Assembly: GCA_027065515.1 (NCBI GenBank)
Contig: JAMOOM010000126.1
Coordinates: forward strand, 1-38,981
Reading direction: 5' to 3'
DNA length: 38,981 nucleotides
From: Campylobacterales bacterium
GTDB taxonomy: Bacteria; Campylobacterota; Campylobacteria; Campylobacterales; Hydrogenimonadaceae
Both the position numbers and the translations under genes were made by a program. Below, one piece after another: positions 32,874-38,981 of this stretch. Each line of letters starts with the position of its first letter. Position 1 is the stretch's first letter. The notes beneath the pieces are model-generated. The model was not told where the DNA came from. It worked only from the letters and a program-made list of their open reading frames with translations, and did no database searches.

Positions 32874-34163
32874 CTATTTAAGGCGAATCCGAACCGATTT
32901 CTCGTGCGCGGTAAGCCCCTCCGTTTTTGCCAGCAAAGCACACGCTTCGCCGATATTCTCAATCCCTTTCTCACTCATTGCGATGATCGAGGATTTCTTC
33001 AAAAAGTTTTCGACGTTTAATGGCGAATAGAATCTCGCCGTACCACCCGTAGGAAGAGTATGATTGGGGCCTGCCATATAATCACCGACCGCTTCGGGAG
33101 TGAAACTTCCCAGGAAAATGGCGCCGGCATGCCTGATTTTGGGCAGCAATTCGAACGGGTTGGCGGTAGTCACTTCTAGATGTTCCGGTGCGATACGATT
33201 CATCAGATCGATCGCCTCCTCCATCGTTTGCGTTACAACCATGGCACCTCTCTCTTCGATCGATTTGCGTGCGATCAACTCGCGCTCGAGACCGGGCAGC
33301 TCCAGATAGATCGTCTCGCGCACAGCTTCAGCCAACTCTTCGGATGGCGTTACGAGAATGGAGCTCGCCATCTCGTCATGTTCGGCCTGCGACAGCAGAT
33401 CTATAGCCAAAAACTCTGGTATCGCAGTCTCATCGGCCAAAATTCCTATCTCGCTGGGTCCTGCAATCATATCTATATTGACATCGCCGTAAACCATCTT
33501 TTTGGCTGTTGCAACGAAGATATTTCCAGGTCCTGTAACGACATCCACTTTGGGAATCGTTTCGGTGCCATACGCCATTGCTGCGATTGCACTGGCACCT
33601 CCCACCTTGAACATCTTTTTTATGCCACAAAGGTGAGCGGCCGCCAACAACAGATGGTTGATCTCGTTGTCAGGAGTTGGAGTAGTCACCACGATTTCAC
33701 TCACGCCGGCGACAATAGCGGGAATCGCGTTCATCAGCAACGAACTGGGGTATGCGGCCTTTCCGCCTGGAATATAGAGTCCCGCGCGATCGACAGGCGT
33801 AACCTTCTGACCCAGCGTATTTCCACTTTCGTCAAAATCTATCCAGCTTTTAGGCATCTGTTTTTCGTGATACTTTTCGATCCTGTCATAAGCCATATGC
33901 AAAGCGGCACGAAGATCTTTTTCAAGATTATCGTAGGCTTTTTTCATCTCATCGGGGCTTACCATCAAATCGTTATCGCCCTGTACTTTCCATCTGTCGA
34001 ACTTTTCTATATGGCGATACAGCGCCGCATCTCCTTCACTTCGAATCTGTGAAATTATGTCGCCTACGATGGAAGATACATGCGCCATATCCATCGCGCC
34101 ACGCTCCAAAATCTTGTCGAATTTTTCGTTGAAATCTTTGTCCGTCGTCCTGATCAAAAGCAT
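32874..34163 (-). CDS. hisD: Histidinol dehydrogenase
   Basis: A 429-residue enzyme for the last two steps of histidine synthesis (L-histidinol to L-histidine with two NAD+). Family segments are clear: PGGKAAYPSSLLMNAIPA, VTGPGNIFVATAKK, GPSEIGILAD, and SQAEHDEMASSILVT with the zinc-site Gln and His. The ATG at 34163 is preferred because a G-rich ribosome site lies about six bases before it; an ATG two codons upstream (34169) touches that site. A TATAAT (34180-34185, minus strand) sits in the gap to tRNA-Leu. Other his genes are not nearby; the next gene is the FIST kinase, probably co-transcribed. Confidence 0.95.
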   Translation of the reverse strand: MLLIRTTDKDFNEKFDKILERGAMDMAHVSSIVGDIISQIRSEGDAALYRHIEKFDRWKVQGDNDLMVSPDEMKKAYDNLEKDLRAALHMAYDRIEKYHEKQMPKSWIDFDESGNTLGQKVTPVDRAGLYIPGGKAAYPSSLLMNAIPAIVAGVSEIVVTTPTPDNEINHLLLAAAHLCGIKKMFKVGGASAIAAMAYGTETIPKVDVVTGPGNIFVATAKKMVYGDVNIDMIAGPSEIGILADETAIPEFLAIDLLSQAEHDEMASSILVTPSEELAEAVRETIYLELPGLERELIARKSIEERGAMVVTQTMEEAIDLMNRIAPEHLEVTTANPFELLPKIRHAGAIFLGSFTPEAVGDYMAGPNHTLPTGGTARFYSPLNVENFLKKSSIIAMSEKGIENIGEACALLAKTEGLTAHEKSVRIRLK

Positions 34164-34179
34164 TTCCATCCCCCCGTAG

Positions 34180-34232
34180 ATTATATATCGCTATTGTATT
34201 TAAACTATTATTTAAGATTGCTTTTGTATACT
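34180..34232. promoter_or_regulatory. Divergent -10 elements for hisD and tRNA-Leu
   Basis: In the 86-bp gap, a minus-strand TATAAT (34180-34185) lies 17 bp before the hisD start. A plus-strand TATACT (34227-34232) lies 18 bp before tRNA-Leu. Both are in strongly A/T-rich sequence; -35 boxes are not convincing. Confidence 0.45.
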
Positions 34233-34249
34233 TCTATTCCACTTTTATT

Positions 34250-34336
34250 GCGGACGTGGCGGAATTGGTAGACGCGCTAGATTCAGGTTCTAGTGGGCAT
34301 TAGCCCGTGGAGGTTCAAGTCCTCTCGTCCGCACCA
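34250..34336 (+). tRNA. tRNA-Leu(CAG)
   Basis: 87 bases with encoded CCA and the long variable arm of a type II tRNA. Acceptor GCGGACG pairs with CGTCCGC; anticodon stem CTAGA/TCTAG encloses loop TTCAGGT, anticodon CAG; T arm GGTTCAAGTCC. Stands alone between hisD and oadB. Confidence 0.96.
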
Positions 34337-34406
34337 CACTCACATTTTTTCAAACAACCGATAAATCTTTCTAAAGTTTCGCTTCACAGACGGTATAAAA
34401 TTTCTA

Positions 34407-34430
34407 CGGATGCAAAACATTTTGCATCCG
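34407..34430 (-). terminator. Hairpin after oadB
   Basis: A perfect 11-bp inverted repeat (34407-34417 with 34420-34430, two-base spacer) lies 21 bp beyond the oadB stop. On the minus strand it is followed by TAGAAATTTT, so it is a plausible intrinsic terminator for the oad operon. The rest of the 115-bp gap shows nothing else. Confidence 0.55.
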
Positions 34431-34451
34431 CTTTACGAGATTTGATTGGAG

Positions 34452-35807
34452 TTAGTTAAAGATAGAGATGAGCACGCCTGCGGCTACAGCCGAGCCTATG
34501 ACGCCTGCGACGTTCGGTCCCATCGCGTGCATCAAGAGCACATTTCCAGGCTTCTCTTCCATGCCTACCTTGTTGACGACCCTGGCGGCCATCGGAACGG
34601 CTGAAACACCGGCTGCACCGATAAGCGGATTGATCGGCTCGGAAGAGAGTTTATTCATGATCTTCGCCATAACGACACCCGCGGCCGTTCCTACTGCAAA
34701 GGCTACAAGACCAAGAATCAAAATACCGAGCGTATCGCTCACAAGGAATTTCTCCGCCGCAAGTTTGGAGCCTACGCCAAGTCCCAGCAAAATCGTGACG
34801 ATATTGATCAAAGAGTTCTGCATCGTGTCGCTGAGGCGATCTACGACGCCGGACTCTTTGGCGAAGTTTCCAAACGTAAAAGCGCCGATCAAAGGAGTAG
34901 ATTCCGGCAACAGCATGATGCTAAGCCCCAATACGATCAAAGGAAGCAAAAGCTTTTCCAGCCTATGTACTTTTCGCTGCTGCTTCATGACGATTTTTCG
35001 CTCATCTTCATTTGTGAGCAATCGCATGATCGGAGGCTGTATCACAGGCACAAGGGCCATATACGAGTATGCCGCCACGGCGATAGCGCCCAGCAGATCG
35101 GGAGCGAGCTTTGTCGCGATAAATATGGATGTCGGACCATCTGCACCGCCGATGATGGATATGGCCGCACAATCTTGAAGAGAGAAGTCAAACAGTGGAG
35201 TGAATTGGCTGAGCGCCGCTGCGCCAACAAGCGTACCGAAGATTCCAAACTGAGCCGCACCGCCCAACAGCGCGGTTTTGGGGTTTGCAAGCATCGGCCC
35301 GAAGTCCGTCATCGCACCTACTCCCATAAAGATAAGCAGCGGGAAAAATTCGTTATGTATTCCCGCTTCGTAAATCACTCCCAAAAATCCATCGGGGCCG
35401 GTCATATTCGCATACGGAATATTTGCCAAAAGTCCTCCAAAACCGATCGGCAGCAGAAGAAGAGGTTCGAACCCTTTCGCTATCGCCAGATAGAAAAGAA
35501 GTAGCGCGATGCCTATCATTATAATTCGCCCCCAGGTCTGATGAAATGGGCTGACTTCCTCCCCTTCGCCGTTGACGATTCCTTTTTGGGGCGTGGTCAA
35601 CGCATAGATCCCCGTCGTTTTATAGAAAGATTTCAGCAATCCCCATATGCTTTTGTCGTGCGCTACCTCATGCTCCGAATGCGCCGATGATACACTCTGC
35701 GCCACAGCGCTCTCAGCGTGCTGCATCGATCTGTTCTCATCCGCAATCGAGTTGGTAGCAAATAGTGCAAAGATCAGCAATAGCGCTGCCATAATATGTT
35801 TTTTCAT
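34452..35807 (-). CDS. oadB: Oxaloacetate decarboxylase beta subunit (Na+ pump)
   Basis: A 451-residue integral membrane subunit of the Na+-translocating decarboxylase. It decarboxylates carboxybiotin and couples this to Na+ export. About ten hydrophobic segments are present, with the family hallmark [12 protein letters not shown], whose Asp is essential in characterised proteins, and [19 protein letters not shown] near the end. The ATG at 35807 is chosen over an earlier in-frame ATG inside oadA; AGGA lies nine bases before it. The N-terminal 20 residues look like a signal peptide, followed by about 60 polar, His/Ser-rich residues; this extension is longer than in classical OadB. It follows oadA by ten bases. 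Confidence 0.93.
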   Translation of the reverse strand: MKKHIMAALLLIFALFATNSIADENRSMQHAESAVAQSVSSAHSEHEVAHDKSIWGLLKSFYKTTGIYALTTPQKGIVNGEGEEVSPFHQTWGRIIMIGIALLLFYLAIAKGFEPLLLLPIGFGGLLANIPYANMTGPDGFLGVIYEAGIHNEFFPLLIFMGVGAMTDFGPMLANPKTALLGGAAQFGIFGTLVGAAALSQFTPLFDFSLQDCAAISIIGGADGPTSIFIATKLAPDLLGAIAVAAYSYMALVPVIQPPIMRLLTNEDERKIVMKQQRKVHRLEKLLLPLIVLGLSIMLLPESTPLIGAFTFGNFAKESGVVDRLSDTMQNSLINIVTILLGLGVGSKLAAEKFLVSDTLGILILGLVAFAVGTAAGVVMAKIMNKLSSEPINPLIGAAGVSAVPMAARVVNKVGMEEKPGNVLLMHAMGPNVAGVIGSAVAAGVLISIFN

Positions 35808-35817
35808 CCCTGCTTTC

Positions 35818-37650
35818 CTATTCGACAAATGCCAAAACTTGGCCCTCTTGGACCTGCTGGTTGGTGGTGACATTGACTTTGGAGATCGTTCCGGTTATCG
35901 GCGATGGAACATCGATCTCCATCTTCATCGCCTCGACAACCATAATTGTCTCGCCTTCTTGCACCTTGTCTCCCGGATTTTTGAGAATCTTCCAGATATT
36001 TCCGGGGACCTGTGCCACCACCTCATTGACTTCTGGCGTCTCTTCTGCCTTTTTAACGGCATTTTCATTTTTCAATGTCTCGGCAGGACTTTTTGTCGCC
36101 TCTTTCGATATGATCTCCGCTTCGCCTTCGACAACTTCGACCTTAAACTTCTCACCATCGACTAGTACCGTATAAACAGATGCCATATTTCCCTCTTTTT
36201 CTACTCTCTTTTTTTCTTCGATTTTTTCTTTCTCGACTTCCTGCACTTTTTTGCGAACTTTCAAAGGGGAGTTGCCCTTGAGAAAATCGATACCCTTCCT
36301 GTCGCAGGATGCGGCGATGAAGATATTCTCTTCAGTTACTTCCAGCTTCTCTTTTTCGAGTACTTTTTTCCAGTATGCGATAGATTTCGTCTCATCACGG
36401 TCAGCAATGTCGAGAGGATTCTCCGTTGTCGGTTCAAGCCCCAGTTGCTCGGATGCCAATCTCACTATTTCGGGGTCAGGCTCAGTCGGAGTTTTACCAA
36501 AATACCCAAGCACCATACGACCATACCCAGGCGCTATCTTCTTCCATGGCCCGAACATTACATTTCCGAAAGCCTGCTGCCAATAAAACTGTGAAACGGG
36601 GGTGACGGAAGTACCGTACCCCCCTTTTTCCACCACCTCCTGCATCGCCCGGACCACCTGTGGATACTTGTGAAAAATTCCGCTGTCTCGCATCATCTGC
36701 GTATTGGCCGTCAATGCGCCGCCCGGCATCGGAGAAAAGGGAGTCAATGGTGAAACCTGCGTCGCTTCAGGCGGAATAAAATAATCTTTAAGGCACTCTC
36801 CAAGCACCTCTTCGTATGCCAGGATCTTCTCACGCTCCAACCCTCCAAGATCGTAAACAGAGCCTTTTGTAGCATGAAGCATAGTAAGAATATCGGGTTG
36901 GCTCGTGCCTCCGCTGACCGGATGTACAGCTAAATCTATTCCATCCACCCCGGCTTCGAGCGCCGCGAGATAACATGCGACACTGACCCCTGCCGTCTCA
37001 TGCGTATGAAGACGCAAATGGGTTTTTTCAGGCAAAAGCCTGCGTGCCATCTTGATAGTTTGATAAACTTTGTTAGGATTTGAAGTTCCGCTGGCATCTT
37101 TGAAACATACACTGTCAAACGGCAATCCGGAATCCAGAATTTTCCGTAGGATTTTTTCATAAAACGGCGCATCGTGCGCGCCGTGGCATCCAGGCGGAAG
37201 ATCCATAATGGTCACGACCACTTCATGTTTGAGGCCATGCTTCACTATACATTCACCGCTGAAGGCAAGATTGCCCACATCGTTCAGTGCATCGAAATTT
37301 CTGATCGTATTTGTACCATGCTTTTTAAACAGTTTGGCGTGAAGATCGATCATCTCGCGACTTCCGGTATCGAGCATTACGGTGTTGATACCGCGCGCCA
37401 AAGTCTGCAGATTGGCATCAGGGCCAACCGTTTCGCGAAATTTGTCCATCATATCGAACGCATTTTCTCTCAAATAGAAAAACAGGCTCTGAAAACGCGC
37501 GCCACCCCCGAACTCGAAGTGAGTGATACCGGCATCTTTAGCCGCTTCGACTGCCGGAAGAAAATCCTCCATCAGCACTCTACCGCCAAAAACGGATTGA
37601 AAGCCGTCCCTGAAAGTGGTATCCATGACATCTATAAATTTCTTTTTCAT
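35818..37650 (-). CDS. oadA: Oxaloacetate decarboxylase alpha subunit (biotin carboxyltransferase)
   Basis: A 610-residue protein that transfers the carboxyl group from oxaloacetate to biotin. The carboxyltransferase barrel (about 1-300) has [11 protein letters not shown] (9-19), CFKDASG and the metal-binding [16 protein letters not shown] domain follows, then a charged linker (about 450-530) and a biotinyl domain with VEAMKMEID, biotinylated at Lys576. Closely related pyruvate carboxylase subunit B proteins exist in this phylum, but oadG and oadB on either side mark this as the decarboxylase pump. Start overlaps the oadG end by four bases. Confidence 0.94.
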   Translation of the reverse strand: MKKKFIDVMDTTFRDGFQSVFGGRVLMEDFLPAVEAAKDAGITHFEFGGGARFQSLFFYLRENAFDMMDKFRETVGPDANLQTLARGINTVMLDTGSREMIDLHAKLFKKHGTNTIRNFDALNDVGNLAFSGECIVKHGLKHEVVVTIMDLPPGCHGAHDAPFYEKILRKILDSGLPFDSVCFKDASGTSNPNKVYQTIKMARRLLPEKTHLRLHTHETAGVSVACYLAALEAGVDGIDLAVHPVSGGTSQPDILTMLHATKGSVYDLGGLEREKILAYEEVLGECLKDYFIPPEATQVSPLTPFSPMPGGALTANTQMMRDSGIFHKYPQVVRAMQEVVEKGGYGTSVTPVSQFYWQQAFGNVMFGPWKKIAPGYGRMVLGYFGKTPTEPDPEIVRLASEQLGLEPTTENPLDIADRDETKSIAYWKKVLEKEKLEVTEENIFIAASCDRKGIDFLKGNSPLKVRKKVQEVEKEKIEEKKRVEKEGNMASVYTVLVDGEKFKVEVVEGEAEIISKEATKSPAETLKNENAVKKAEETPEVNEVVAQVPGNIWKILKNPGDKVQEGETIMVVEAMKMEIDVPSPITGTISKVNVTTNQQVQEGQVLAFVE

Positions 37651-37907
37651 GCTGTTTTCCCTGTCGTTTTCCTATTATGGTGAACGGCGGCCATCATGGC
37701 AGCCACCTTTATTTTACGGCTTCGCGTATCGCAGCTTATTTTTTGCATGCCGTCATCTCTGGCCGGTATCTTCTCGTCATCGGGAAAATATCTAGCTATC
37801 AAACTTTTCTGCAGACGAAGCAACAGCACCAAAATATATAAAAATATAAAGACAATTCCCATACCCAGAATCATATACTTGACCGATTCTGCCACCATAT
37901 TTTCCAT
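37647..37907 (-). CDS. oadG: Oxaloacetate decarboxylase gamma subunit
   Basis: An 86-residue small membrane protein: MVAESVKYMILGMGIVFIFL forms the single N-terminal helix (about 8-30) typical of OadG, followed by a polar tail with the final segment KVAAMMAAVHHNRK, which is similar to the OadG region that binds the alpha subunit and zinc. It holds the alpha subunit to OadB. It is the first gene of oadGAB and overlaps oadA by four bases. Confidence 0.88.
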   Translation of the reverse strand: MENMVAESVKYMILGMGIVFIFLYILVLLLRLQKSLIARYFPDDEKIPARDDGMQKISCDTRSRKIKVAAMMAAVHHNRKTTGKTA

Positions 37908-37919
37908 GCAAGCAACCTA

Positions 37920-37959
37920 TTTTTGTAGTATCTATCTCGTTTTCGTAGTATCCATCTCG
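37920..37959 (-). promoter_or_regulatory. 20-bp tandem repeat upstream of the oad operon
   Basis: Two adjacent 20-bp units (37920-37939 and 37940-37959) match at 18 of 20 positions, reading CGAGATNGATACTACNAAAA on the minus strand. They end 12 bp before the oadG start codon. The position and two-turn spacing suggest an operator or overlapping promoter elements (each unit contains GATACT). No known regulator site was recognised. Confidence 0.5.
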
Positions 37960-38033
37960 CCACTCATTCATCGATTGAAAAATCAGAGCGGCAAAAATGG
38001 GCGTTCGGAAAGAATTTCAATCGAAACAAACAA

Positions 38034-38073
38034 TCAAAAAGTGGCGGCAGCATCGACAACCGCACCACTTTTA
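38034..38073 (-). terminator. Intrinsic terminator of the acetyl-CoA synthetase gene
   Basis: On the minus strand a stem AAAAGTGG(T)GCGG pairs with CCGCCACTTTT around a 12-base loop, with one bulged T, and is followed by T residues. It begins eight bases after the acs stop codon. The remaining sequence to the oad repeat (37960-38033) shows no gene. Confidence 0.8.
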
Positions 38074-38080
38074 TCATATC

Positions 38081-38981
<901 letters not shown>

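Overview
The window reads as chromosomal DNA from a member of the Campylobacterota (Epsilonproteobacteria), probably a free-living, vent- or sulfur-type genus. Three things point there: a histidine kinase with the phylum's characteristic H-box (GEMINNIAHQWRQPLN), an ileS / 45-aa membrane protein / gatA / guaB run that I recall from Campylobacter jejuni, and a biotin-dependent oxaloacetate decarboxylase Na+ pump. This is inference from gene content, since no search could be run. Coding density is very high and most genes lie on the minus strand.

Layout. (1) 1-6388 is a phosphate-uptake locus: a PhoR/PhosS-type sensor kinase (cut by the window start), a PhoB/PhosR-type regulator, two outer-membrane porins and a Pit phosphate permease. 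Both porins are preceded by the same 11-bp-phased TGTAnnC repeats, which resemble a Pho box; the first copy also lies over the -35 region of the regulator's own promoter. (2) 6406-7083 is a ThiF-like E1 enzyme. (3) 7164-19056 is a complete Pel exopolysaccharide operon in the order pelC-D-E-F-G-A-B, encoding synthesis, export and c-di-GMP control. (4) 19053-28244 is a chain of tightly packed minus-strand housekeeping genes that runs without a clear break into pel: ileS, a 45-aa membrane protein, gatA, guaB, metY, metX, xseB and a nitrilase-family protein that appears to have lost its catalytic Lys and Cys.

(5) 28346-30079 has a divergent CinA-family gene, then a tRNA cluster (Lys, Glu, Val, Asp) behind a perfect sigma70 consensus promoter. 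A partial duplicate of the tRNA-Lys 3' end lies exactly 160 bp downstream of the original. (6) 30252-32844 is an unusual signalling pair in convergent orientation: a response regulator whose output domain looks like a ribbon-helix-helix DNA-binding fold, and a FIST-domain histidine kinase, their 3' ends overlapping by 11 bp. hisD lies upstream of the kinase and tRNA-Leu(CAG) follows. (7) 34452-37907 is the oadG-oadA-oadB operon for the Na+-pumping oxaloacetate decarboxylase, with a 20-bp tandem repeat in its upstream region. (8) 38081-38981 is the 3' part of an acetyl-CoA synthetase gene running off the window.

The least ordinary items are the receiver-RHH regulator with its FIST kinase, the phased phosphate boxes, the inactive-looking nitrilase fused in transcription to pel, the changed I-site in PelD, and the tRNA-Lys 3'-end duplication. 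I saw no CRISPR array, insertion sequence, rRNA gene or replication origin.
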